From Butyrivibrio sp. WCD3002 (GTDB lineage Bacteria; Bacillota; Clostridia; Lachnospirales; Lachnospiraceae), in assembly GCF_000424265.1 (NCBI RefSeq), contig NZ_AUJO01000003.1:1-64000 (forward strand): DNA of 64,000 bases, read 5' to 3'. Numbering within the stretch: the stretch's first letter is position 1; each line of letters begins with the position of its first letter. The notes under the pieces were generated by a model that searched no databases, was not told the DNA's origin, and saw only the letters and a list, made by a program, of their open reading frames with translations. Shown piece after piece: positions 51,554 through 60,311 of the stretch. Position numbers and translations under genes: made by a program.

Positions 51554-52579
51554 TTAGTTGAAGTTATACAGCCTCTGAGCAAGCTTGTAGCCTGCAAGAG
51601 TGATCTTTCTTCCGCCCTTTCCGGGAAGATAAACAAATACACCCTCGATTCTGTATCTGAGCTTGCAATATAAAAGCAGGCTCCTTTTCTTAATGTAGTT
51701 CATGAGTTCTTTTCTCTTTTCGAGATTCTCATTTGTTCCGGAAGCAAGCATAAGTATCGTTGAGATAGCTGTAATGATCTCAAGATAATTAAACATGTAA
51801 TGATGACGCTTCCTGTTGGATTTGATCATTCCGATGTTTTCAACATAATAATCAACCATGAGCTTATTTACGCGGATCTGCTGATCGATTCTTGAGATCA
51901 TGATCTGCTGATTTACGGACTGGTCTGCTCTTCCGATGTAGTAATAGTAGAAGTTTACATCCAGGTAATACATGGTCTTAACAAAAGGAAGCGGATTGAA
52001 TACATAGATATTGTCCACGTAGAAGCAGTGCTCCGGAAGCTTAAGTCCGCAGTCCTTAAGAAGCTTTGTTCTGAAAATAACGGAGTGCATAAGAAGATAA
52101 TGTCCAATGGAAATCCTCTTTACATCATCCCAGGTGAAAAGCTCTTCAATAGGGAACATGTGGTTATATCTCATAACCTTATGTCTCTGCTCACCCTCTT
52201 TGTTATATACAAAATTACTGATGAGAAGATCCAGTCTGTCATTACCCCCTACAAATTCCTCAAGGGTTGTAAGGATTTTTCTGTATGCGATCTCCTTTAC
52301 CCAGTCATCACTGTCAACAACCTTAAAATAGAGTCCCGTAGCATTCTCAAGTCCTGCATTTACAGCTGAACCGTGTCCGCCGTTTGGCTTGTGGATGGCC
52401 TTGCAGATAGTCGGATATTTTTCCGCATATTCATCTGCTATTTTAGCTGTATCATCCTTTGAACCATCATCTACTATCAGAATCTCAACGTCCTCTCCTC
52501 CAACAAGAAGAGACTCAATGCATTTCCTCATATAATCCTGTGAATTGTAGCAAGGAATTGCAATACTAAGTAACTTCAT
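51554..52579 (-). CDS. family 2 glycosyltransferase
   Basis: 341 residues from the ATG at 52579, which gives the classic GT2 start MKLLSIAIPCYNSQDY; the frame is open further upstream but without a better start. GT-A fold with EILIVDDGSKDDTA and the metal-binding KVVDSDDW. Residues 200-340 are basic and hydrophobic and may form a membrane-associated tail. It transfers a sugar to an unidentified acceptor. It lies 26 nt behind the DUF1653 gene. Confidence 0.9.
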   Translation of the reverse strand: MKLLSIAIPCYNSQDYMRKCIESLLVGGEDVEILIVDDGSKDDTAKIADEYAEKYPTICKAIHKPNGGHGSAVNAGLENATGLYFKVVDSDDWVKEIAYRKILTTLEEFVGGNDRLDLLISNFVYNKEGEQRHKVMRYNHMFPIEELFTWDDVKRISIGHYLLMHSVIFRTKLLKDCGLKLPEHCFYVDNIYVFNPLPFVKTMYYLDVNFYYYYIGRADQSVNQQIMISRIDQQIRVNKLMVDYYVENIGMIKSNRKRHHYMFNYLEIITAISTILMLASGTNENLEKRKELMNYIKKRSLLLYCKLRYRIEGVFVYLPGKGGRKITLAGYKLAQRLYNFN

Positions 52580-52605
52580 CTTTCCCCATATCTCCTTATA
52601 AAAAA

Positions 52606-53184
52606 TTATCCGCGAAGTCTTGATACTTCGAATCTCTGCTTCGTAAGAAGGCACTCTCTAAGCTCAGCACATCTGTCATCGGGATCATCCCCTGGAATCT
52701 CGGTGTCGATCGCCATAGCCATTACATCAATCATCTCATTTGTTACAACGGGTCTTAATAGATTAAGTACCTCAAGTCTTGCGGCACATGTATCCGCATC
52801 AAGGAAACGAACCACAAGAGGATTCATACCAAAATCCTCCGCCTCTTCCTCGATGGTGCGATTCATATAATTACTGTTAACACCATCATCAGGAGTAACC
52901 ACGTTAGACTTTTTCTCTTCCACATGATCCATGGTATCTGCGTTGTCGTCGTGACCAGGTGTAAAAAGTTCAAAACGCATTCTCTGATCTGCGTTGGGAT
53001 ATTTCTCGTGATCCACCTCTGATACAAACTCTGAAAGCGGACGGGAATAAACGGTAAACTCTCCGTACAATGCCTGGTATATTACGTACTCTTCACCTGT
53101 ATCAGCATCTCTGGCTATGGTTATAACCTGATATTTCCCACCCTTAAAGTGTCTGTACAGTTCCTGTGGTAATGGTTTTCTCAT
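52606..53184 (-). CDS. DUF1653-domain protein
   Basis: 192 residues from the ATG at 53184, preceded by AAAGGGGGC; an upstream GTG at 53232 has no ribosome binding site and overlaps the holA stop. Residues 7-70 are a DUF1653 domain (YRHFKGGKYQVITIARDADT, then YQALYGEFTVYSRPL), a small beta-barrel of unknown function. The remaining 120 residues are acidic and helical and not recognised. Placed between holA and the glycosyltransferase. Confidence 0.82.
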   Translation of the reverse strand: MRKPLPQELYRHFKGGKYQVITIARDADTGEEYVIYQALYGEFTVYSRPLSEFVSEVDHEKYPNADQRMRFELFTPGHDDNADTMDHVEEKKSNVVTPDDGVNSNYMNRTIEEEAEDFGMNPLVVRFLDADTCAARLEVLNLLRPVVTNEMIDVMAMAIDTEIPGDDPDDRCAELRECLLTKQRFEVSRLRG

Positions 53185-53231
53185 ATAAGTATCAGCCCCC
53201 TTTGCATTAGCATTATACCATAAAGCGGTCA

Positions 53232-54251
53232 CTATTTTCTCGATGACGCCTTAATGATGATCATCTCTATGCTTATAGTATGATCAAGCTTTCCTGATTT
53301 AACTGCTGCATCACTCTCAAGGCACATATCAAGAGAGGCTTTTATATCGTCTCTCGTATAGCCTTTTACCCAGCCTATATATTTTGAAGCGATAAAAGGA
53401 GGCAGGGATAAAGCAGATGCTATGGCATTCTGCGGATGTCCCGTCTCCGACATTTCCTTGGTAATAAGAAGCAGATTAAACTGTCTCGATATCAACGCCA
53501 GAATCTGCTCGGGAGCCGTCTTTAAAGCGATCAGCTCATAGTAGATATCCATGGCCTTCTTCTGATTCTTTTGCACGATGGCATCCGTCATCTCAAATAT
53601 CCTGCTGGTGAGCCAGTTTGCACAGATGGCATCTATATCCGCCTCTGTGATTTCATCCTTGTCAATGCAGTAGCAGATAAGCTTCTCCATCTCATTTGCC
53701 ATATTTGACATATCGGTACCGACGCGATTTATAAAATATGCGATAGCCCTTGGCGAGATTCTTTTTTTCTCTGCGCCAAGCCTTGATACTATCCACTTTC
53801 CAAGCATCTGCTCATCGGGCGTATCACAGCTTATATCAAGGCCGATCTTATGGACCGCCTTATACATATCTTTTCTCTTATCAACAGCTGATTCCACAAA
53901 AAGAAAAACCGTGGTATCTGAAGGGCTCTTTAGATAGTCGGCAAGCTCAGGGCATCCGACCTTAAAAAAGCCGCTGTTCTCTATAATTATTACTCTTCTC
54001 TCTGCGAAAAAAGGAAGAGTCTCCGCCATATCGATTATCTCAAGGGGATTGAGGTTAGCACCTTCGTAGTGCTGCAGATTCATCTTATCTCCGCCGCCAA
54101 GCAGCGCTTTAGACAGCTTATCCCTGTTCTGAAGCCTGAGATAACCCTCATCTCCGTAAATCAGATAGCAGGGCTTAAAGCTTCCGTTTGCTATATCTTC
54201 ATTAATCTGTCTTTGCTTTACGGGATAATCCGTAGTCTTTTTTGCAGCCAT
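53232..54251 (-). CDS. holA: DNA polymerase III delta subunit
   Basis: Clamp-loader subunit that opens the beta clamp. 339 residues. The N-terminal domain reads CYLIYGDEGYLRLQNRDKL without a functional Walker A, as in delta. The central helical part has FINRVGTDMSNMANEMEKL, the conserved delta signature, and the C-terminal collar domain ends IIIKASSRK. AGGA lies 7 nt before the ATG. It starts 70 bp from the divergent ACT gene and shares that promoter region. Confidence 0.92.
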   Translation of the reverse strand: MAAKKTTDYPVKQRQINEDIANGSFKPCYLIYGDEGYLRLQNRDKLSKALLGGGDKMNLQHYEGANLNPLEIIDMAETLPFFAERRVIIIENSGFFKVGCPELADYLKSPSDTTVFLFVESAVDKRKDMYKAVHKIGLDISCDTPDEQMLGKWIVSRLGAEKKRISPRAIAYFINRVGTDMSNMANEMEKLICYCIDKDEITEADIDAICANWLTSRIFEMTDAIVQKNQKKAMDIYYELIALKTAPEQILALISRQFNLLLITKEMSETGHPQNAIASALSLPPFIASKYIGWVKGYTRDDIKASLDMCLESDAAVKSGKLDHTISIEMIIIKASSRK

Positions 54252-54269
54252 ACTATAATCCTAATACCC

Positions 54270-54303
54270 TTGCTTCATTCTTACAACATGTTGTATTATA
54301 ACA
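54270..54303. promoter_or_regulatory. overlapping divergent promoters with a palindrome
   Basis: Plus strand: TTGCTT, 18 nt, TATTAT (54294-54299) towards the ACT gene. Minus strand: TGTTATAAT extended -10 (54295-54303) towards holA. The two -10 boxes overlap, and the perfect palindrome ACAACATGTTGT (54283-54294) abuts both. Confidence 0.5.
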
Positions 54304-54321
54304 TATCGGGAGGGTAAAAAA

Positions 54322-54732
54322 ATGCTGAAACAGGTTTCTATTTATGCTGAAAACAAAAAAGGATGCTTCAAGACAATAACCGGTATCCTCAGAGAAAACG
54401 ACATTAACATCTTAGGATCCGTTACCAATGACACAGCCGAGTTCGGAATCATTCGTATGGTAGTATCCGATCCTTATCGTTGCGTTGAAGTTCTTAAAGC
54501 TGCAGACTTTATCTGCAAGACCACATCGGTTCTTGCTATCGAATGTCCTGATGAAGTCGGTGCTTTTGATAAGATTCTTAACTCTCTTTATGAGAGCAAT
54601 ATCAACGTAAATTATACATATCTGTCATTTAACCGTGAATCCGGTCTTCCTATCATGGTAATGCATACCGATGATGTACACGCAGTAGAGAACATCCTTA
54701 TCAATAAGGGATATAACTGCATTGGCGAATGA
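54322..54732 (+). CDS. tandem ACT-domain protein
   Basis: 136 residues made of two ACT domains (about 1-65 and 68-136), starting LKQVSIYAENKKGCFKTITGIL; the second domain reads ECPDEVGAFDKILNSLYESN. Such stand-alone double ACT proteins bind amino acids and are thought to be regulators; ligand and partner are unknown. GGGAGG stands 8 nt before the ATG. Monocistronic with a very strong terminator. Confidence 0.9.
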   Translation: MLKQVSIYAENKKGCFKTITGILRENDINILGSVTNDTAEFGIIRMVVSDPYRCVEVLKAADFICKTTSVLAIECPDEVGAFDKILNSLYESNINVNYTYLSFNRESGLPIMVMHTDDVHAVENILINKGYNCIGE

Positions 54733-54748
54733 TAATAAAATATTCAAA

Positions 54749-54798
54749 AAATAAATGAAAAAACGCGAGCTCCCCAGCTCGCGTTTTTTCATTTATTT
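54749..54798. terminator. bidirectional terminator with a perfect 23-bp stem
   Basis: The arms 54749-54771 and 54776-54798 are perfectly complementary around the loop CCCC. The core is CGCGAGCT/AGCTCGCG, flanked by A6 and T6. It serves the converging ACT gene and the small membrane protein gene. Confidence 0.9.
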
Positions 54799-55113
54799 TT
54801 AATTTTCATACCCGCTTTTTCCGGCTGCTATAAGTCCGATCGCAAAGATCAAACAAATGGCAACCTCTACACATATAACGAATTTGTCATTCTCGTCCCT
54901 CTGGGCTCCAAGCACCTCTGCATCCTCCTCCGTCTCATCAGAAGCAGAAGTGTCCGAGACTGCATCAGGCTGTCCGGCACTGTTTTCATTTTCATATGTA
55001 TCTTCTGCAATCACCTCCGTATTCGCTGTTGCAGCATACACGTTACAATGCACATTTTCAGCGCCTAGCAGAATCATGACCAGAAGGATCATACCTGCGA
55101 TAAAGCGTTTCAT
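54799..55113 (-). CDS. small surface protein with signal peptide and C-terminal membrane helix
   Basis: About 104 residues. An N-terminal signal sequence (MKRFIAGMILLVMILLGAEN..., cleavage near YAA-T), an acidic Ser/Thr/Glu stretch (about 30-70), then a hydrophobic helix ending in GKSGYEN. It is not recognised; likely a membrane-tethered external peptide. The ATG at 55113 is preferred over a TTG four codons earlier because the TTG lies too close to AAAGGA. An inverted repeat covers the promoter region (55164-55199). Confidence 0.65.
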   Translation of the reverse strand: MKRFIAGMILLVMILLGAENVHCNVYAATANTEVIAEDTYENENSAGQPDAVSDTSASDETEEDAEVLGAQRDENDKFVICVEVAICLIFAIGLIAAGKSGYEN

Positions 55114-55153
55114 CTTAATCCACAAGTCCTTTCAAATTCATTTTACTAGAACT

Positions 55154-55199
55154 ATTATATAATATGGTTCACCTTCCGTGACTACGAAAAGTGAACCAT
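55154..55199 (-). promoter_or_regulatory. promoter with an inverted-repeat operator-like site
   Basis: On the minus strand TATAAT lies at 55154-55159. The 9-bp inverted repeat ATGGTTCAC/GTGAACCAT (55164-55199) covers the -35 region, where no good -35 hexamer is seen; it could be a regulator site or a hairpin. Confidence 0.4.
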
Positions 55200-55210
55200 T
55201 TTGTTCAAAA

Positions 55211-55246
55211 CTCGTACTTGACAAAAATAGAATTTTGGGGTACGAG
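55211..55246 (-). terminator. terminator behind the GH3 gene
   Basis: CTCGTAC/GTACGAG with an inner CAAAA/TTTTG pairing, followed on the minus strand by TTTTG. Confidence 0.55.
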
Positions 55247-55252
55247 AATTTT

Positions 55253-57343
55253 TTATTTTACTTCCTGAAGGTCAAGTGCATTTATTCCCACTGCATATTT
55301 CCCTATTCCAGTCTCATCCAGCACAGGGATTTCCACTGTTATAGTAGAATTTGATTTAAGATATGTTTTTTCAAAGCCTACCAGTCTAAAATAAGGCACC
55401 TGCTCATCGGGAAGCCTGTATACCTGAATCAGTTCAGATCCGTCAATATCACTTGTATTGGTGAGATTAAGCTTCACCATCTGCCTTCCGCTGTTATAGG
55501 AAATATCCGATATCTCAAACTTGGAATAGGACAAACCATAACCGAAGGGGAACTGAACAGGAATGTTTTCCTTGCAGGTATGTCTGTAGCCAATAAAGAA
55601 GCCCTCTCTGTAGTGCACAAGCTCCTTGTCACCAAAATCGCCAACTGATATGCCGGAGCAGTCCACCTTCTTGCAATAGAAGGTCTCAGGTAAATGGCCA
55701 CTGGGTGAGATGTCACCTACTATAACTTCAGCAAGAGCATTTCCTCCCTCCATGCCGTTGTAGTACATGTAAAGAAGTGCCTTGCATTTTGAAAGCCATC
55801 TTGTCATATCGACACATCCGCCGCCAATCATGGCTACAACTGTATCCGGTCTCTTTTCCAGAAGCGCTTCCAAAAGTTCATTCTGCTCATAGGGAAGGTC
55901 TATGTCTGCTCTGTCAACGCCCTCGGAATCAATGTCATGATTAAGACCGCCCACGAAAATCACGTGATCATAGTCTTCGCATACATCAAGAACTTCCTGA
56001 CGAAGCTTTTTTCTGTAGGCCTTAAGCTCTGCATCTGCTTTTTCCTTATCCGCCATGTCGCCGCCGGAATTTTGAAGACTTAGAGCCTGCCAGTTGGTGC
56101 CGCCTGCTTCCATTTCTACATTTAACGCGCTTGCATAACCCCTCAGATAATCGAATCTTGTACCGCCTCCGACTCTGGCCTTTAATCCCATAAGAGGAGT
56201 GATCTCGTAAAGAGCCTTTATCTCTGCGCTACCGCCTGCATTGGAATGGGTGCGGTTTGCGTTTTCGCCAACAACAAGAATCTTTTTATCCTTGATCATT
56301 GGTCTGATAAGAGGAAGTGTATTGTCCTCATTTTTCAAAAGAACTACGGACTCCCTTGCTATATCCAGAACATCCGCCCTTGCAGCAAAGCTGTTGTAGG
56401 GCGCATCCTTTCTTATAAGTCTGTCCTCATCAAGCATGTTAAGGCGCAGCATCAAAATAAGGATATGGATTACCTTTTCATCGATAAGGGCTTCATCTAT
56501 CTCGCCATCCTCAATCATCTTCTTTAGAGGATTAGCAAATTTATACTCATCAAAATTATCCCTTACGGACATCTCGCAGTCTATTGCTGCTTCTGCTGCC
56601 TTCTTAGTATCCTTAACAGCGCCCCAGTCAGATACAACAAAGCCCTCATAGCCCCATTTTTCACGAAGGGTCTCATTGAGAAGGAACTTACTCTCACTGC
56701 AAAGCTCGCCCTTTACTTTGTTGTAGGCGCTCATAACACTGTAGGGATTTGCAGCGTCGATAACGTCCTTAAATACCTTGAGATAAAGGTCATTTAAAAC
56801 ATCATCATCAATCTCTTCATCAACGCCAAGTCTTCCACTCTCCTGATTATTAAGGGCAAAATGCTTAAGACATGCAGCTACGTCCCACTGCTGAATACCC
56901 TTTACATACTCAGAAGCAAGCTGTGATGTAAGGAACGGATCCTCACTGTAGTATTCGAAATTTCTTCCGCAAAGAGGCGTCCTCTTTAGGTTAATGCCGG
57001 GAGCCAGAATTACATCCTTACCTCTGCCCCTTGCTTCGGAGCCAAGAACACTTCCCGCTCTCTCTGAAAGCTTCCTGTTCCAGGTGGCTGCAATGGCGCT
57101 GTTGCAGGGAATATAGGTGACATAGTCATCCGTATTTCCCACGGGTATCCACTGACTTGGCTGAAAATCAGCGCGGACTCCGCATGGGCCATCTGACATT
57201 GTAAGGGGAGGAATGCCGAGGCGCTCAACGCCCTTTGTTCTAAAGAGCTCATTGCCGTGGATCATTCCGATCTTTTCATCAAGCGTAAGCTCTTCAAGTA
57301 TCTCTTCTGCTCTAAAGCGCAGTGTCTGTATGCTGCCCTCCAT
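55253..57343 (-). CDS. glycoside hydrolase family 3 beta-glycosidase
   Basis: 696 residues, without signal peptide, so cytoplasmic. The GH3 N-terminal barrel starts with SLTLDEKIGMIHG-like residues and has SDGPCGVR. CLKHFALNNQES is the KH substrate motif, and the nucleophile Asp is in GFVVSDWGAV (about 236). The C-terminal GH3 sandwich (VVLLKNEDNTLPL) and an FnIII-like tail with FPFGYGLSYSKF follow. Beta-glucosidase or beta-xylosidase-type hydrolysis of oligosaccharides is likely. GGAG is 4 nt before the ATG. It follows the GH42 gene with a 76-nt gap, so both probably form one operon for imported glycans. Confidence 0.93.
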   Translation of the reverse strand: MEGSIQTLRFRAEEILEELTLDEKIGMIHGNELFRTKGVERLGIPPLTMSDGPCGVRADFQPSQWIPVGNTDDYVTYIPCNSAIAATWNRKLSERAGSVLGSEARGRGKDVILAPGINLKRTPLCGRNFEYYSEDPFLTSQLASEYVKGIQQWDVAACLKHFALNNQESGRLGVDEEIDDDVLNDLYLKVFKDVIDAANPYSVMSAYNKVKGELCSESKFLLNETLREKWGYEGFVVSDWGAVKDTKKAAEAAIDCEMSVRDNFDEYKFANPLKKMIEDGEIDEALIDEKVIHILILMLRLNMLDEDRLIRKDAPYNSFAARADVLDIARESVVLLKNEDNTLPLIRPMIKDKKILVVGENANRTHSNAGGSAEIKALYEITPLMGLKARVGGGTRFDYLRGYASALNVEMEAGGTNWQALSLQNSGGDMADKEKADAELKAYRKKLRQEVLDVCEDYDHVIFVGGLNHDIDSEGVDRADIDLPYEQNELLEALLEKRPDTVVAMIGGGCVDMTRWLSKCKALLYMYYNGMEGGNALAEVIVGDISPSGHLPETFYCKKVDCSGISVGDFGDKELVHYREGFFIGYRHTCKENIPVQFPFGYGLSYSKFEISDISYNSGRQMVKLNLTNTSDIDGSELIQVYRLPDEQVPYFRLVGFEKTYLKSNSTITVEIPVLDETGIGKYAVGINALDLQEVK

Positions 57344-57378
57344 AAAACTCCAATCTGCTGAACATGCATCAGCTTCAA

Positions 57379-57417
57379 CTACTTCTATATCTTTCCGATA
57401 TGCACATCCTTAAGCGT
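57379..57417 (-). repeat. duplicate of the GH42 gene's 3' end
   Basis: Just behind the GH42 stop the minus strand repeats the gene's end in degenerate form: TLKDVHIGKI then a stop, against PKDVHIIKIMK at the true C-terminus. About 36 nt, clearly alignable, out of use. Confidence 0.6.
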
Positions 57418-57419
57418 AA

Positions 57420-59450
57420 TTACTTCATAATCTTAATGATGTGCACATCCTTAGGCGCGATTTTATGCATGCCCGCGCCAAATTCTATACCGTTAATAAT
57501 CTCCATTCCTTCGTCATGAAGCTCGTAGATACCCTCCGCATCACCGTGATTCAGGATATAAATAACGGTGGCGGTATCATCCTCTCTGCTTGTAACTTCA
57601 ACGCCCTCAGATGCATACATAAGTGAATGTACGCCGGAGGCTGCAAGAACATCTGATAAAAATGCTGCCCTGAAGCTCTCATCGGAGGAGGTTGCGATAT
57701 AATATGCTTTTCCTCTGCCGAATTTATTGCTGGTGACAACAGGCATTCCGTGGTAGAAATCCTCCAGATATCCGTAGTCATCCTTCATCTTTGCGGTCTC
57801 AAGATGTAACAGATCGCACAGGATTCTTGCGGGATAACGCTGTCCGTGATAGCTGAAGCTGTTGCACTTATCAGGTCCAAAGGAATCAGTCTCCTCTACC
57901 CATATACCAAGAATATCACGAAGCTTTCCGGGATATCCGCCTGTTATAACAAGATCATTTTCCTGAACATAACCGCTGAAAAATCCGGTAACAAAGGTTC
58001 CGCCATTTTCCACAAAGTTTTTGATCCTCTCGTCAAGATCACCCTTAACCATATAAAGAACAGGTGCGATAACCACTTTATATTTGCTCAGATCTGTGTC
58101 CTGACCGATGATGTCCACGTTGACGTTCATATTTCTTAAGGACTCGTAGTAATCAGCGATCAACTCCCTGTAAGCAAGGTCTTTGCTTGGACCTGCGGAA
58201 TACTCAACAGCCCACCAGTTATCCCAGTCAAACATGATAGCCACGTCCGAATGAGTCCTCATGCCGATGGTGGCATTGCCGATATCACGAAGCTCTTTTC
58301 CGAGAGCTGTTATTTCCCTGAACACTCTGGTGTTCCCGGTTCCAACGTGATCTATTACCGCGCCGTGATATTTCTCGCAAGCACCGATGCTTCTTCTCAT
58401 CTGGAAAAAGAGAACGCTGTCAGCTCCGTGGGCCATAGCCTGATAGCTCCAAAGTCTCATGACACCGGGCCTCTTAAGGGCATTGTAGGGCTGCCAGTTT
58501 GTCACACTGGGAGTCTGCTCCATAAGTGCAAAGGGTGCTCCGTCTCCGCAGCCTCTCATAAGATCATGGCTCATGGCTATTCTTGCAGGTGAATCAGAAG
58601 GTCCCGGATAATTATCCCAGGATACAAAATCCATCTCCTTCGCCCACTTCTGATAATCAAGGGGCTTAAAGAATGCCATAAGATTAGTGGTCACATTGGC
58701 ATCGGGAATGATTTCCTTGATGGCATCTCTCTCAAGCTTGTAGCAATCAAGGATAGCATCCGACATGAATCTCTTGTAGTCGATGGAGATTCCCTGGAAA
58801 TCCGTGTGTGCTCTTCCCATGAACTCAAACTCCTCGGAGAGCTCATTAGGCGCAACAATCTCATCAAAATCATAGAAGGTATGTCCCCAGAAGGAGGTAT
58901 TCCACGCCTTGTTCACATCATAGATAGTCTTATATCTGTCGGAAACCCAGTTTCTGAACGCATTCTCACAGTTCTCGCAGTAACACTCACCGCCAAACTC
59001 ATTTGAGATATGCCACGCTATTATATTTCTCTGGTGCTTGTAATGCTCAGCAAGCTTCATTGCCAGCCTCTGCGCATACTTTTTATAGGTGGGACTTGAA
59101 GGGCACGAATTGTGGCGACCGCCGAATTTACGCTTTCTGCCCTTATAATCGACTCTAAGAATATCAGGATGTCTCTTGGCCATCCATGCGGGATGGGCTC
59201 CTGTAGACGTAGCCATGATAATATTCATCTCATTTTCAGTGACCAGCTTAACTATCTTATCCAGCCTGTCAAAGTTGTACTCATCCTCTGAAGGCTGCAA
59301 TGCTGCCCATGAAAAAACGTTCAGCGTAACGGTATCAATCCCGGCCTGCCTGAACAGCTTCATGTCCTCTTCCCAAACATCCTCCGGCCACTGCTCCGGA
59401 TTGTAGTCACCTCCATAAGGAATCTTCTTTAATTTTTCGTTCCAGCTCAT
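57420..59450 (-). CDS. glycoside hydrolase family 42 beta-galactosidase
   Basis: 676 residues from the ATG at 59450, which follows AAGGAGGGGG; longer frames upstream have no such signal. The start MSWNEKLKKIPYGGDYNPEQWP is typical GH42. The acid/base Glu is in ISNEFGGECYC, the nucleophile Glu in LMEQTPSVTNWQ. The Cys of the zinc site are in NSCPSS and ECYCENC. The trimerisation domain and small C-terminal beta domain follow. No signal peptide. It likely cleaves imported galactosides such as galacto-oligosaccharides or plant galactan fragments. Confidence 0.94.
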   Translation of the reverse strand: MSWNEKLKKIPYGGDYNPEQWPEDVWEEDMKLFRQAGIDTVTLNVFSWAALQPSEDEYNFDRLDKIVKLVTENEMNIIMATSTGAHPAWMAKRHPDILRVDYKGRKRKFGGRHNSCPSSPTYKKYAQRLAMKLAEHYKHQRNIIAWHISNEFGGECYCENCENAFRNWVSDRYKTIYDVNKAWNTSFWGHTFYDFDEIVAPNELSEEFEFMGRAHTDFQGISIDYKRFMSDAILDCYKLERDAIKEIIPDANVTTNLMAFFKPLDYQKWAKEMDFVSWDNYPGPSDSPARIAMSHDLMRGCGDGAPFALMEQTPSVTNWQPYNALKRPGVMRLWSYQAMAHGADSVLFFQMRRSIGACEKYHGAVIDHVGTGNTRVFREITALGKELRDIGNATIGMRTHSDVAIMFDWDNWWAVEYSAGPSKDLAYRELIADYYESLRNMNVNVDIIGQDTDLSKYKVVIAPVLYMVKGDLDERIKNFVENGGTFVTGFFSGYVQENDLVITGGYPGKLRDILGIWVEETDSFGPDKCNSFSYHGQRYPARILCDLLHLETAKMKDDYGYLEDFYHGMPVVTSNKFGRGKAYYIATSSDESFRAAFLSDVLAASGVHSLMYASEGVEVTSREDDTATVIYILNHGDAEGIYELHDEGMEIINGIEFGAGMHKIAPKDVHIIKIMK

Positions 59451-59617
59451 GCCCCCTCCTTGTTTTTTGGTATAGCCTATTTTGTTATATTTTATCACAG
59501 CTGCATGGTATTGAGAGGGCATTAAATCCTTAATTTTCAATAAAAACCATTTATTTTGCAGGATTTAACTATTCAGACCTTTGTAGTGAGGAAGCCTTGT
59601 CAGTGCAAAGAAGGTTA

Positions 59618-60097
59618 TTACAGTTCCTTTTCATAGCAAAGAAAATCCTGATCGTACATGAAGCATTCCCCCACCACGTTAAAGCCAAAGTGGGAATAGC
59701 ACGAAATGGCTTTCTTGTTTTCCTTATTTACAAGAAAATGGATGCTTCTGTATCCGCGTTCCTTCAAAGTCTTCATGCCATGTGCTATAAGCTGTCTGCC
59801 GATACCCTTGCTCTGAAGTGATGGCGAAACCGCAACTCTCGCAAGCTCCCCACCGGGGAATATACTTTTATCCCAGCAATCAAGACTGTCCACTGCATCA
59901 TCCTCTTCAAGAGATATTGCAGCTACGACCTTGTCGTTTTCTTTTACTACGAATAAAGCATCTCGGGACAGGTCGAAATCAATGGTCTCATCTGATGGAT
60001 AATCCTCATCCCAAAAACAAAACTCCCTGCCCTTCTGCTCATTATATAAATCCATTACCTGTTTTCTGTCATTCTCAGTAGCTAATACTATTTCCAA
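59618..60097 (-). CDS. GNAT-family N-acetyltransferase
   Basis: Acetyl-CoA-binding motif A is clear: LARVAVSPSLQSKGIGRQLI with the QxxGxG pyrophosphate loop, followed by ERGYRSIHFLVNKENKKAISCYSHFGF (motif B). The substrate is unknown. From a TTG at 60097, 7 nt behind TGGGGA, the protein has 159 residues and starts LEIVLATENDR, the usual first strand. A GTG at 60202 would add 35 residues that do not look like protein and has no ribosome binding site. The start is therefore uncertain. Confidence 0.82.
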   Translation of the reverse strand: MEIVLATENDRKQVMDLYNEQKGREFCFWDEDYPSDETIDFDLSRDALFVVKENDKVVAAISLEEDDAVDSLDCWDKSIFPGGELARVAVSPSLQSKGIGRQLIAHGMKTLKERGYRSIHFLVNKENKKAISCYSHFGFNVVGECFMYDQDFLCYEKEL

Positions 60098-60265
60098 AAC
60101 TTTTCCCCATTTCAAATTTTTTCTTTTGTCAAAGGTGTATCTAATCAACAAACTTAAATTATCGTGCTCGCTATCATCACTTTTAGACCTTCCTAAATTC
60201 ACATATGCTTCAATTATAGCCTATGCTTCGCAGTATTTCATAGAAGTTTCCCCAAAAACTACAAA

Positions 60266-60298
60266 AAAGGACAATCGATACATCGTCGATTGTCCTTT
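60266..60298. terminator. terminator behind the LRR protein gene
   Basis: Perfect 13-bp stem AAAGGACAATCGA/TCGATTGTCCTTT; the minus side continues with TTTGTAGTTTTTGG. Confidence 0.8.
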
Positions 60299-60311
60299 CT
60301 TATTCTAATTC

